Shown: positions 36,968 to 45,936, counted from the first letter of the stretch. The stretch: 64,000 nt of DNA from Chitinophagaceae bacterium (GCA_020403425.1 JADBXR010000026.1:27943-91942), one strand, 5' to 3'. Program-made: numbers and translations. The notes: generated by a model not told the origin, from the sequence alone.

Positions 36968-37057
36968 TGGCCGAGTGGTCTTTTAGAAAAATCGGCCTGT
37001 TGCGGAATATCCGCTGTCAACATCGACCTTATCTCACCTTTCTGGTAGTTTCCCTGT

Positions 37058-37075
37058 ACCCCCTTGTTTAAGGGT
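37058..37075. promoter_or_regulatory. G/C-tract dyad related to the one at 31050
   Basis: ACCCCCTTGTTTAAGGGT has the perfect 5-base arms CCCTT/AAGGG around GTTT, with C-tract and G-tract flanks. It matches the dyad upstream of the LuxR-type regulator except for one extra T and a shorter G-tract. Confidence 0.45.
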
Positions 37076-37172
37076 GCTTTATTTGTTAAAAAACATGTTA
37101 AGATTGTATCAGGAATGAATGTCAGCGGTGCCTGGGTAAAATAGTAATATTTTTTTTAGTGTTGCTTGCTAT

Positions 37173-37202
37173 AAAAGTCACCGTGTAGTACAGGTGACTT
37201 TT
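37173..37202. terminator. Symmetrical terminator-like hairpin
   Basis: Perfect 10-base arms AAAAGTCACC/GGTGACTTTT around a 10-base loop, with A on the left and T on the right, so it can act in both directions. It lies between the two unknown genes of the phosphorelay locus. Confidence 0.7.
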
Positions 37203-37245
37203 CTTTATTAAAATAAATTGATCGGGGTAAGATAAGCCCAGCATC

Positions 37246-37623
37246 ATGTTATTCAGTAAGTTCAAATATGCTATCGGCAAGAGGTACAGGAAATTGGACA
37301 AGGCCATTTCCAGTTCACGTTGCGTTGCGTATATGGTACATCTTTCATTCCCCACTTCTTTTCAGGTCTCATTCATTGATGAAAATGGTCTTCCCAAGAT
37401 AAGGGAATGTACGGGTACTCGTTTTGATCAGCAGTTACGGGTCCCTGATAATTTTAAAAAGATACTGATCAAGGTCTTTGTATCCAACCCGATGAAGCTG
37501 AAAGAGCAGACCGTAAAGATCGCGATCCTGGAAAAAGACCGGGTATTGAAAGAAAAAAGTTTTTCCATCTGTCATACGGAGAAGTTCGATGGCTGGTTCA
37601 ATTTGGACCTGGCGCAGGCATAA
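37246..37623 (+). CDS. Hypothetical protein, small and basic
   Basis: A 125-residue protein with a basic N-terminal helix (FKYAIGKRYRKLDKAI) and a body rich in beta strands (HLSFPTSFQVSFIDENG, ILIKVFVSN). No domain is recognised. It is convergent with the large PAS kinase and separated from the preceding gene by a hairpin, so it is a separate transcription unit. Confidence 0.6.
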   Translation: MLFSKFKYAIGKRYRKLDKAISSSRCVAYMVHLSFPTSFQVSFIDENGLPKIRECTGTRFDQQLRVPDNFKKILIKVFVSNPMKLKEQTVKIAILEKDRVLKEKSFSICHTEKFDGWFNLDLAQA

Positions 37624-37640
37624 GCCCGGAATGCCCGCAT

Positions 37641-40343
37641 CTATGGCATTACATAAGGCAATACCACATGGAATGAACTTCCTTTTCCCAATTCACTTTC
37701 AAAATAGATCCTGCCTTTGTGCATGGATATGAAATTGTGCACCAGCACCAGTCCGATGCCTGTTCCTTTGACGCTACCCGTGTTTTTTGCCCTGTAGAAA
37801 GAATTGAAGATCTGGTTGTGCTCATCAGGCGGTATGCCGATGCCATAATCTTTGATCAATACTTCCAGCTCCTCTTTCTTATAGATGAGGTACACTTTCG
37901 GCTGAGGTTTGCCAATGGAATATTTGAAAGCATTGGATAGAAGATTGTCGAGAACATGTGAGATATGCGTAGCATCCAGTATCGGCTTTCTTGCAGTGCC
38001 AGAAACAAATAATTCTGCTACCCGGTGATCATGCTGCAGGCTATTCTGGCGCACAATGGATTTCCTGATCAGTTCCTCTATGTCAGTTTCTTTGGCCGAT
38101 AAGGGCTCTGTATCCGATTCAAGTTTGCTGAGCAGCAATACGTCATTGATCAGATCGGAGAGACGGTCGACTTCGCTGTCTATGTTTTTAATGAACTTTC
38201 GGGCCTTAAGGATGTCCTCGTCATCGTATTTCTGCAGATACATTTCTGCGATCTCGGCTCCCGATTTGATAGAGGTCATCGGCGTTCTGAATTCATGCGA
38301 AGCCATCGCTACGAATTTCGATTTCAATTCGCTCAGTTGTTTTTCTATTTCAAGCGCAGCCAGCATTTGCTGCTCAACCCTTTTCCGTTCATCTATCACC
38401 CTGGAAGAAGTGACCAGCAGGTTCCTGCCGTAAAAGTCATCGTATAATGACCTTGCACTGGTCTCAAACCAGTTATAACCACCGGACTTGTTTCTGAAAC
38501 GGTACACGGACATCACATCTTCCTTCATTACCTGGTTCATGCTGTTGTGGATCTGCAGCATGGCTTCTCTGTCATCCGGATGAAAAAAATCAAATGGGTT
38601 TTTTCCGATCATTTCTTCAGGCTGATAACCTGAAATGGATAGAATGGTCGGAGATACATAGATATAGGTGGCATCAATTTCATGCACACAAACCAGGTCA
38701 TTTACATTTTTGGAAAGCAGTTCGTACAGGTAACTATGCTCTTTTTCCGATGTAATGTCTTTTAGCGTTCCAGTTGTGCCCGTGATATTGTTATCCTGAT
38801 CAAGAAGTAATGTGGCAAACACCCGGATCCATTTGATCTTTCCAGATTTGGTGATATACCTTATCTCATGTGAGCAGTAGCTTTTTTCACGGTTGATCAA
38901 TGGAGTGAAGAGTCGTTGGTTCTTTTCTACATCGTCAGGATGGAGAAAATTGAAAAAAGGAACACCGATGGTCTCATCCAGGCTGAATTCCATGATGGTG
39001 TGCCATGCTTTATTCAGGTATATCCAGTTGCCGGAATTGTCGGTTTGAAATATGATATCCGTTACATGATCTACGATGTATTTATATTTCGACTCGCTTT
39101 CTGCCAGTTTTTGTACGGATTCCCTTAAAAGAGTGATGTCTTTTGAGTTTACAGAGATCCCAATTACCTTTCCCTCGGTATTTTGTATGGGGTTGATAAT
39201 GATTCTGAGGATCCGTTCATTGAATACCAGTTCTTCCTCTACTTTTACGCCGCTCATTCCCTGTCGGTACCATTTCTGTAATTGCCTGTTTACCTCTGCC
39301 ACTCCGGAGAAACTCCTGGAGACTGCTCCGATCACGGGATCCTCATTATAGTAGTTCTTGTAAAGCTCTTTGTATGATTGGTTGAATGACAGGAACCTGT
39401 AATCAGTATCGAGCGTATAGATGTTTTCCTCAGAAGTGTTGATGATGCTGTACAGGCTATTCTTCAGTAAAGCAGTGGTATCGGAAAGAGGAGAGTAGTT
39501 GGCTGTGTTGAGAAGCATGACAGCTACTTCTGCAACCTTGTCGCCCATAAGCAACGGTGACATTGCAATATGCAGATGCTGATGATTGATGGTGATGATC
39601 TCCTGTATAAAATCGCCCCTGAAGGCGAGATCGAACAAGGCCTTTATCTCAGTTTCAAAACTGCCATGAGTGGTTCCTGTAAAAAAATCGTCTCCGGTTT
39701 CATATCCAATACCCGTTTCTTTCTTCATCCATTCGAAGAAGATCTTATTTCGTGAGGTGATCTGATAAGCATGGTCGATGGTGAAGAAACTGACCCCCAG
39801 ACTACTCATCAGCTGATCGAGATAATAACGGGGGTTCTCCTGCGAATGCCCAAATACTTTGGTGCTGTTGGTCTCCTGCAGATTGCCGATAAAGAAGGCT
39901 ATGACGCCATTTTCCTTTTTTACAGAACCGGTGTTGCTCACCATCAGGTAACTGTTGTCAAACCGGCGTATCCTGAAAGTGGCTTTGAAGTCGGTCAACT
40001 CAGAAAGGTCGTTGTAAAGATCAGTTACAACAGAAGCGTCTTCGGGATGAATTAGCTGCATCCAGTTATTGGTTCCGATAAAATGACTCTCATCAAAACC
40101 CAGTAATTGTTTGATGGAAGGGCTAAGGAACAGGATATTCCCATTGATATCCATGATGTACATTACAGAACGAAGGTTGTTGGTAAGTGCCCTGATGATG
40201 GAGTAACATTGCTGGATATCTTTTTCCTGGGTGATTTGTGGCGAAAAGGCACTACTCATAAATGATGGAGATTCTTTGTCGGGCGTGATTCTATATGTAA
40301 AATTTGAATAATTTTTAATAAAAAAGTATAAAATATTCAGCAT
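37641..40343 (-). CDS. Multi-PAS sensor histidine kinase
   Basis: A 900-residue cytoplasmic kinase with about five PAS domains in series. Examples are MYIMDINGNILFLSPSIKQL and YIVDHVTDIIFQTDNSG, and the domain beginning DLVCVHEIDATYIYVSP with its ISGYQPEEMIGK loop is followed by a PAC segment. HisKA has His683 in ASHEFRTPMTS, followed by HATPase (LSNAFKYSIG, IKDYGIGIPPDE, GTGIGLVLVHNF). No membrane segment is present. It is transcribed toward the regulator genes and may feed them. Confidence 0.9.
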   Translation of the reverse strand: MLNILYFFIKNYSNFTYRITPDKESPSFMSSAFSPQITQEKDIQQCYSIIRALTNNLRSVMYIMDINGNILFLSPSIKQLLGFDESHFIGTNNWMQLIHPEDASVVTDLYNDLSELTDFKATFRIRRFDNSYLMVSNTGSVKKENGVIAFFIGNLQETNSTKVFGHSQENPRYYLDQLMSSLGVSFFTIDHAYQITSRNKIFFEWMKKETGIGYETGDDFFTGTTHGSFETEIKALFDLAFRGDFIQEIITINHQHLHIAMSPLLMGDKVAEVAVMLLNTANYSPLSDTTALLKNSLYSIINTSEENIYTLDTDYRFLSFNQSYKELYKNYYNEDPVIGAVSRSFSGVAEVNRQLQKWYRQGMSGVKVEEELVFNERILRIIINPIQNTEGKVIGISVNSKDITLLRESVQKLAESESKYKYIVDHVTDIIFQTDNSGNWIYLNKAWHTIMEFSLDETIGVPFFNFLHPDDVEKNQRLFTPLINREKSYCSHEIRYITKSGKIKWIRVFATLLLDQDNNITGTTGTLKDITSEKEHSYLYELLSKNVNDLVCVHEIDATYIYVSPTILSISGYQPEEMIGKNPFDFFHPDDREAMLQIHNSMNQVMKEDVMSVYRFRNKSGGYNWFETSARSLYDDFYGRNLLVTSSRVIDERKRVEQQMLAALEIEKQLSELKSKFVAMASHEFRTPMTSIKSGAEIAEMYLQKYDDEDILKARKFIKNIDSEVDRLSDLINDVLLLSKLESDTEPLSAKETDIEELIRKSIVRQNSLQHDHRVAELFVSGTARKPILDATHISHVLDNLLSNAFKYSIGKPQPKVYLIYKKEELEVLIKDYGIGIPPDEHNQIFNSFYRAKNTGSVKGTGIGLVLVHNFISMHKGRIYFESELGKGSSFHVVLPYVMP

Positions 40344-40473
40344 TCGGGCCGCAGCTCGGTTTATTCATTGAATACTGGTCTGTCAGGCGCTTGTTTCATG
40401 TATTGTTTGATGAGGACTTGGACAAGATAGTATTGTACGAGGTGACTAATGGTGCACTGCGTTCCTGGAAAGA

Positions 40474-40506
40474 AAAAAGGGACAAAGTTGTATTTTGTCC
40501 CTTTTC
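40474..40506 (-). terminator. Rho-independent terminator of dapA
   Basis: Twelve-base arms AAAAGGGACAAA/TTTGTCCCTTTT with a seven-base loop. The minus strand continues into U, and the hairpin lies about 20 bases past the dapA stop. Confidence 0.88.
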
Positions 40507-40524
40507 TGCAGTGTTGGCCAGTTC

Positions 40525-41403
40525 TTATTTTTTCAGGTAGTTCCTGACTTTGGAATGTAGCCCCTCGCTCAAGGGCACCACCGGTAAACGCAGGTGATTG
40601 CCGATCCATCCTTTTTCGGCCATGAATGCTTTTACACCAGCCGGGTTGTTTTCTGCGAACATCAGGTCATAAGCTTCTATCAGTTTGTCGTTGATGGGTT
40701 TGGCGGCGGCAAAATCGTGTTTCAGGCACAAACGGATCATCTCAGAGAATTCAGCAGGGAAGGCGTTGGCCGCTACACTGATGACGCCATGCATACCACA
40801 GGCGATCAGTGGGAGTGCCAGTCCATCATCTCCGCTTACCAGCAGAAAATCTTCCGGCATGTCGCGTAACAACTGCATACATTGGGCCATATCCCCGCTG
40901 GCTTCCTTCATGCCGGCGATATTGGGCAGCTGGGCCAGTCTTAAAGTGGTCTCAGCGGTCATATTCCTGCCCGTACGGCCCGGAACATTGTACAACAGGA
41001 TCGGCTTGGGTGAAGCTGCTGCCAGCGCTTTATAGTGCTGGTAAATGCCTTCCTGTGAGGGTTTATTATAATTGGGAGATGCGCTCAGTACGGCCACTGC
41101 CTTATCCAGCGGGAACTTGTGCAGGTCGTTGATGAGTTCGGCCGTATTGTTGCCGCCAATGCCCACCACTACGGGTACCCGGCCGGCCACTTTCTCGAAA
41201 GTATAGTTGACAATGTCCAGTTTCTCCTGTTTATCCAACGTAGGGGTTTCTCCGGTGGTTCCTAAGGTGATGAGGTATTCAACCCCACCCTTGATCATGG
41301 TATCGATCACATTTCCCAGAGAATCGAAATCCACTTTCAGATCGGATGTGAACGGTGTGACCAGTGCTACCCCCGTTCCCTGCAGTTGTTGACGTAAAGA
41401 CAT
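40525..41403 (-). CDS. dapA: 4-hydroxy-tetrahydrodipicolinate synthase
   Basis: A 292-residue class I aldolase. TLGTTGETPTL binds pyruvate, Tyr138 lies in LLYNVPGRTG, and the Schiff-base Lys is K166 in AGMKEASGD. It condenses pyruvate with aspartate semialdehyde in lysine and diaminopimelate synthesis. It carries its own terminator. Confidence 0.95.
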   Translation of the reverse strand: MSLRQQLQGTGVALVTPFTSDLKVDFDSLGNVIDTMIKGGVEYLITLGTTGETPTLDKQEKLDIVNYTFEKVAGRVPVVVGIGGNNTAELINDLHKFPLDKAVAVLSASPNYNKPSQEGIYQHYKALAAASPKPILLYNVPGRTGRNMTAETTLRLAQLPNIAGMKEASGDMAQCMQLLRDMPEDFLLVSGDDGLALPLIACGMHGVISVAANAFPAEFSEMIRLCLKHDFAAAKPINDKLIEAYDLMFAENNPAGVKAFMAEKGWIGNHLRLPVVPLSEGLHSKVRNYLKK

Positions 41404-41487
41404 TGTTTGTTTATTGGTTTATTTGTTGTTGGTTTACCGGTTGGATAGCTGGTTACCGGGATCGCAATCCCGTTCTCAACACAACTA

Positions 41488-42489
41488 TCAGCTATTGACC
41501 ATTCCGACTGCTTTTCCATTCTCTTCCCAGAATCCCATTTTACCGTATTTATCGATTCGGTCGTTGATCCGTTGCATGGGGTCTTTGTCCTTCACTTCCT
41601 GTAGTGCTTTCAGGATATAGGATTTGAGAATGGCAGAGGCTTCCGCATAATCCCAGTGGGCGCCACCCAGGGGTTCATGAACGATCTCATCTACAAGTCC
41701 GAAATTTTTCATGTCGGTTGCTGTCAGGCGCAGTTGCTCGGCCGCGGTTTCTTTTTTATCCCAGCTGCGCCATAAAATGGAGCTGCAGCTTTCGGGGGAG
41801 ATCACCGTATACCAGGTATTCTCCATCATCAGCACTTTATCACCCACGCCAATGCCCAATGCACCGCCACTGGCCCCTTCACCGATGATCACAATGATCA
41901 CAGGTACCTTTAGGCGGATCATTTCATAGATATTACGGGCGATGGCTTCACCCTGGCCACGTTCCTCAGCTTCCAGTCCCGGGTAAGCCCCCGGAGTATC
42001 GATCATGCAGATCACGGGCTTATTGAATTTCTCGGCCAGTTTCATCAGGCGGAGGGCTTTGCGGTATCCTTCCGGGTTGGCCATACCAAAATTGCGTAAC
42101 TGGCGGGCTTTGGTATTGATCCCTTTTTGCTGGCCGATGATCATTACGGTTTCTCCATCCAACTGGGCAAAACCACCTACCATGGCCTTGTCATCCTTGA
42201 AATTCCGGTCACCGTGCAATTCTACAAAATGGGTACACATATTTGTGATGTGCTTCATGGTATAGGGCCTGTCCGGATGACGGCTCAGTTGTACCCGCTG
42301 CCAGGGAGTGAGGTGCTGGGTGATCTCTTTCCTTTTTTCCAGGATGGAGGCTTCCAGTTGTTCCAGGGTAGAGGTATAGTCGATCCGGGGATTTTTCTCC
42401 GCCAGTTTTTTGGTATCATCTATCTGCTCATAGATATCCTTGATGGGATTCTCAAAATCAAGGAATTGCCTATTTGGGTATTGGGGCAT
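41488..42489 (-). CDS. accA: Acetyl-CoA carboxylase carboxyltransferase subunit alpha
   Basis: A 333-residue AccA with [13 protein letters not shown] at the N-terminus and the carboxyltransferase blocks [37 protein letters not shown] and [15 protein letters not shown]. With AccD it transfers the carboxyl group from biotin to acetyl-CoA, the first step of fatty-acid synthesis. Confidence 0.95.
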   Translation of the reverse strand: MPQYPNRQFLDFENPIKDIYEQIDDTKKLAEKNPRIDYTSTLEQLEASILEKRKEITQHLTPWQRVQLSRHPDRPYTMKHITNMCTHFVELHGDRNFKDDKAMVGGFAQLDGETVMIIGQQKGINTKARQLRNFGMANPEGYRKALRLMKLAEKFNKPVICMIDTPGAYPGLEAEERGQGEAIARNIYEMIRLKVPVIIVIIGEGASGGALGIGVGDKVLMMENTWYTVISPESCSSILWRSWDKKETAAEQLRLTATDMKNFGLVDEIVHEPLGGAHWDYAEASAILKSYILKALQEVKDKDPMQRINDRIDKYGKMGFWEENGKAVGMVNS

Positions 42490-42611
42490 AGGGTTCAGTT
42501 AAGACGGTAAAATTAGGGGTTGCATTTTTTTTTTGAAAAGATTTGTTTGAAAGTTGTTAACCCCTATCTTTGCCGTCCGAAAAACGGGATATTTATCCCG
42601 GATACAGGTAC

Positions 42612-42685
42612 GGATCGGTAGTTCAGTTGGTTAGAATGCCGCCCTGTCACGGCGGAGGTCGCGGGTTCGAGTCCCGTCCGGTCCG
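42612..42685 (+). tRNA. tRNA-Asp (anticodon GTC)
   Basis: A full cloverleaf. The acceptor stem GGATCGG pairs with CCGGTCC (one G-U pair), the anticodon stem CCGCC/GGCGG encloses the loop CTGTCAC, and the T stem encloses TTCGAGT. The discriminator base is G. No CCA is encoded. It lies at the boundary between core chromosome and the mobile region. Confidence 0.95.
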
Positions 42686-42697
42686 CTTTTATACGCT

Positions 42698-42730
42698 AAA
42701 ACCCGCGCCAGTCGCGGGTTTTGTTTTTTT
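42698..42730 (+). terminator. Terminator after tRNA-Asp
   Basis: Ten-base arms AAAACCCGCG/CGCGGGTTTT with loop CCAGT, then a G and seven T. Confidence 0.88.
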
Positions 42731-42731
42731 T

Positions 42732-42752
42732 GTGTTGCATTCGTGTTGCATT
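42732..42752. repeat. Two direct copies of GTGTTGCATT, 11 bases apart
   Basis: GTGTTGCATT occurs twice with one base between, so the repeat period is one DNA helical turn. It sits immediately after the tRNA-Asp terminator, where recombinase binding sites of an element would be expected. Assignment to an attachment site is inferred. Confidence 0.45.
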
Positions 42753-42843
42753 TTACCCAATTTTTTTCCTTTTTATTTATTCTTTTTTTTATTTTATATT
42801 TGACCTTTTTTGGTCTTACGGTAATCCTATTTGACAATACCCG

Positions 42844-43545
42844 ATGAAGAACTGGCTTTGGCAAAGTATTAAATACGACCTCAAACCCACCCCAGAGAAC
42901 TTTATTAAATTCAAATGGTGTCACTTTGTCTTTTGCAGGAACGAAGACAGGTCAATTTCCGCTGGCTTATATTTAACCAGCCTTCTGAATGAAATAAAAA
43001 ATGAATTGGCCAAACACAAATCGGTCAATAAAAAATCACTGACCCTTTCTGTCATACAAAATATCCTGCAAAACCCCGGCACAAAAAATGAAATGATCAT
43101 CTTGTTTGAATCAGCCCAGGTTTCAGATGAAGCAATAAAAGCTTTTTTGAATAATATCACCACAGATCAAACTAATAAAGAAGACGCTGATCTGGATGCT
43201 GGCGAAAACAAAGCTGAATCTTTTCATACCCGAACCTATATTATCGCCACACACCTTTATTTTGAAATCAATAATGATGAGAGCCAGTATTATACCCTCA
43301 TGCAGGATACACAGGCATTTAAAAAATTCCTGAAACAAACTTTCAAGGCAACCAACCTTTCCGGCCGTCTTTCCAAGCTGAAAAGTTTTTCGTACAAACA
43401 TGTTTTAAAAGGGAAAAATAATGATGGGGAGAAAGGACAATTAAAGCCGCAATTCAAACAGATCATTTCACATCCTGAGATTTTCGGAGCCGATGTTTCC
43501 AGGCGTGCAGAAGAAATATTAATATCCGATTTTCCTGAATCCTAA
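42844..43545 (+). CDS. Hypothetical protein at the element boundary
   Basis: A 233-residue soluble protein with no recognised domain. It starts MKNWLWQSIKYDLKPTPEN and has a central acidic linker near residues 110-125, followed by a second folded part (YYTLMQDTQAFKKFLKQTF). It is the first gene after tRNA-Asp, a place often taken by element-specific genes. Function is unknown. Confidence 0.65.
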   Translation: MKNWLWQSIKYDLKPTPENFIKFKWCHFVFCRNEDRSISAGLYLTSLLNEIKNELAKHKSVNKKSLTLSVIQNILQNPGTKNEMIILFESAQVSDEAIKAFLNNITTDQTNKEDADLDAGENKAESFHTRTYIIATHLYFEINNDESQYYTLMQDTQAFKKFLKQTFKATNLSGRLSKLKSFSYKHVLKGKNNDGEKGQLKPQFKQIISHPEIFGADVSRRAEEILISDFPES

Positions 43546-43578
43546 TCCCTACACCGGTAATTATTAAAAACATTTTTT

Positions 43579-43761
43579 ATGAAATTCACACCGGGCCAAC
43601 CAGTAATCGTACTTAACACTGAATATAAACCGGCAGGGGTTGGCATTATAAAAATATTCCACCCGAATACGGGTCAGTACACAGTTGATTTCAAATATGC
43701 CAATAGCGAAGAATCTCAAGAAATAAATATTCCGGAAGAAAGGCTGATCTTAAAACAATAA
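43579..43761 (+). CDS. Hypothetical 60-residue beta-rich protein
   Basis: A small protein made mainly of beta strands (GQPVIVLNTEYKPAGVGIIK, QYTVDFKY, QEINIPEERLIL), with the look of an SH3-like or Tudor-like barrel. It follows the previous gene by 33 bases and is convergent with the Fic gene. Function is unknown. Confidence 0.55.
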   Translation: MKFTPGQPVIVLNTEYKPAGVGIIKIFHPNTGQYTVDFKYANSEESQEINIPEERLILKQ

Positions 43762-43771
43762 CCACTTTCCT

Positions 43772-45232
43772 TTATCGCTGAACGATCTTTAAGTAACCTT
43801 CTTTATGCGTCATAAAGGCATTACATTTCGTAAGGTATTCTTCCATTTTATCCAGGCTTTCATCATAGATATTACTACTGAACTCCCAGGCTTTTAAAAG
43901 CATTCTCGTGTAAGAATCACCATCCCTTTGTTTGGTCAGTTTCTTTAAAGTTCCCATGTAATCCTCTCTGTACACAGTTGGTATTATGATCTTCGCTAGG
44001 CCCTTTGCACCTAATTCTGCATTCATCATGATACGTGCGATCCTTCCATTACCATCGATGAAAGGATGAACTTCACTGATCATGAACATTATATAAGCTG
44101 CTTTTGAAAAAGGATGTTGCAACAGGCTGTACCATTCATATCCTTTTTTCAAAGTTCCCGTTACCAGTTGCCAGTCCACAAATTCAGTCGTACCTGCCCT
44201 GTTGTTCCTGTCCTTAAATTCACCCGGCATTTTTGATTTCCGTGAGCTGAGTAATACAGCGTGCCTTTCCTTCATTAAGCGTAAAAAATCTTCTGCGTTC
44301 TGGGGTTGCAAAGACATTTCATTCGGGTTAGATACTATCTGGTAAGTCCCCAAAACATCATGTGAATCTTCATCTCTTGCAGGCATCGGCGTTGATGTAG
44401 CGATGATTTGTTTGGCTTCGTCTACTGTAAATTCTGTTCCTTCGATATAATTAGAAAAGTAACTTTCAAAAAATGCAAAATTCTGATACGATTGTATATT
44501 CCCGTTTTTATCGGGATAATCCGGGTAATCCTTCCCCACCAGTTGCTCGAAAAGTGATTCAAAAAGCTGCATCCTGTCAGGGTCCACTGGCTCTCCTAAC
44601 ACCCTTGCTTTTGCTACGGTGCTTATTAGATTTTTGGATAGACCGGTTCCCAGCATATCAGTAACCAATTGGTTCAAAGCTGTCCATTCCTTTTCCATAC
44701 CCAAAATCGGGGCAATCACTCTCGCCCTATCCCGCACCTGGTTTAAAGCATCTTCCCCTTTTACCCGCAGGAAAGATTCCATCTTTTCTTCCAGTTGTTC
44801 CCGGCTTAGTGTCTTTGATTCCTCCCCGCTTGCGCGACTGCTTTGTAAGTTTTCAAGGTAAGCCCGCGAAAGTCCCGATGTTCTTAAGTTACCAAAAAAC
44901 AAGGCATCATCCGGTGCAAGCGCCTCATGGCCCTTTAAAAAATGAAGGATCAGTCCTGGTAATACAGTATTCTTCGTATAGCTGTGTGTCAGGTAAATAT
45001 GCCCGCCTTCTGTCGGCACCCTCTCTAAGGCACTACGGTGGCTTAGAAAGGCTTCGGGGTATAATTCAGATAGTATCCGGTACCAGTTACGCCGCACAAT
45101 TTTTTCCGGGGCTTCGGTCATATTGGATGTATATAACCGGGGCGCAATCTTTCTAACCAGGCCCTCTTTCTCCAGCTTACTGATCTGTTTGGATCTTTCT
45201 TTTGTTCCTATAATGATTTCCTGTAGCCTCAT
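43772..45232 (-). CDS. Fic-domain AMP transferase fused to an AbiEi-like N-terminal domain
   Basis: A 486-residue protein. Residues 1 to about 200 match the winged-helix antitoxin-like AbiEi domain (TKERSKQISKLEKEGLVRKI, SALERVPTEGGHIYLTH). The Fic motif HPFIDGNGRIAR lies at 389-400. An inhibitory motif S-N-Y-I-E-G at 260-265 precedes it, the class II arrangement in which Glu blocks ATP binding. It would AMPylate a target protein when released. An array of repeats lies directly upstream, so autoregulation by the N-terminal domain is likely. Confidence 0.88.
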   Translation of the reverse strand: MRLQEIIIGTKERSKQISKLEKEGLVRKIAPRLYTSNMTEAPEKIVRRNWYRILSELYPEAFLSHRSALERVPTEGGHIYLTHSYTKNTVLPGLILHFLKGHEALAPDDALFFGNLRTSGLSRAYLENLQSSRASGEESKTLSREQLEEKMESFLRVKGEDALNQVRDRARVIAPILGMEKEWTALNQLVTDMLGTGLSKNLISTVAKARVLGEPVDPDRMQLFESLFEQLVGKDYPDYPDKNGNIQSYQNFAFFESYFSNYIEGTEFTVDEAKQIIATSTPMPARDEDSHDVLGTYQIVSNPNEMSLQPQNAEDFLRLMKERHAVLLSSRKSKMPGEFKDRNNRAGTTEFVDWQLVTGTLKKGYEWYSLLQHPFSKAAYIMFMISEVHPFIDGNGRIARIMMNAELGAKGLAKIIIPTVYREDYMGTLKKLTKQRDGDSYTRMLLKAWEFSSNIYDESLDKMEEYLTKCNAFMTHKEGYLKIVQR

Positions 45233-45536
45233 AGTTGCTATTTTTTTCGATTAAAACATGGATTTTATTGTTTATGGATATATTTTTCCATTAAACAGGT
45301 TATTCGTGGAATAATTTTCCACTAAAGTACGATTAAATTCGAATAACAGGCTAATTTTAGGTATATTTTTCCATTAAACTGGTCATTTCGGGAATATTTT
45401 CATATTAAGGGGTTAATTTACTATCCAGGTCCAATTCCCAAAAAACGTTAAAAGGCATACCCACTACCTTTTTAAGGTATTACTTCCCTTTATCCCATCT
45501 CCCTTCAATTCGAGATTGCATCAAAATTGAAAGGTT
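45233..45536. promoter_or_regulatory. Operator-like repeat array between the Fic gene and the HTH gene
   Basis: Two direct copies of a 50-base unit begin near 45275 and 45360, 85 bases apart. Each carries two half-related sites of the type GGATATATTTTTCCATTAAAC and GTGGAATAATTTTCCAC. The second type includes perfect GTGGAA/TTCCAC arms. The array sits between divergent genes and is placed to control the Fic gene. The rest of the gap holds no gene. Confidence 0.6.
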
Positions 45537-45851
45537 ATGTCTAACAATATTTTATTCAGTGATACCCCTGAGCACTTTTACGAACAACTCAGGGAGTTTA
45601 TCCGGCAGTCCATTCAGCAGGAATTGTCCTCTCTTACCAAACAGGAGGAAGAGGTTTCCTACATCAAAAAAACGGAAGTGTGCAGGATGCTAAGGGTTTC
45701 CAAACCCACTATCGACAGCCATGTTGAACGTGGTTATTACCGCAAATACCATATCGGTTCAAGGGTGTTTTACAATAAAACAGAGATACTGGCTTACCTG
45801 GGCAGAACAAACCAAATGCAATCCAGTAAGGCCACCATCCAAAAAGAGTGA
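45537..45851 (+). CDS. Excisionase-like helix-turn-helix protein
   Basis: A 104-residue MerR/excisionase-type DNA-binding protein: KKTEVCRMLRVSKPTIDSHV is followed by GYYRKYHIGSRVFYNKTEIL. Such proteins act as directionality factors or regulators in Bacteroidota mobile elements. It is the first gene rightward of the operator array. Confidence 0.78.
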   Translation: MSNNILFSDTPEHFYEQLREFIRQSIQQELSSLTKQEEEVSYIKKTEVCRMLRVSKPTIDSHVERGYYRKYHIGSRVFYNKTEILAYLGRTNQMQSSKATIQKE

Positions 45852-45936
45852 TTGTAAAAATCAATTTTTTCTTTTCACCAGCCCCATTATATCTCTCTAA
45901 CAGAAATATTCAATCAACATCTAAAAACAAAAAAAC

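Noticed and set aside
45275..45412. Repeat array considered as a CRISPR
   Set aside because: Only two long units with unequal inner sites, no regular spacers and no cas genes. It fits operators better.
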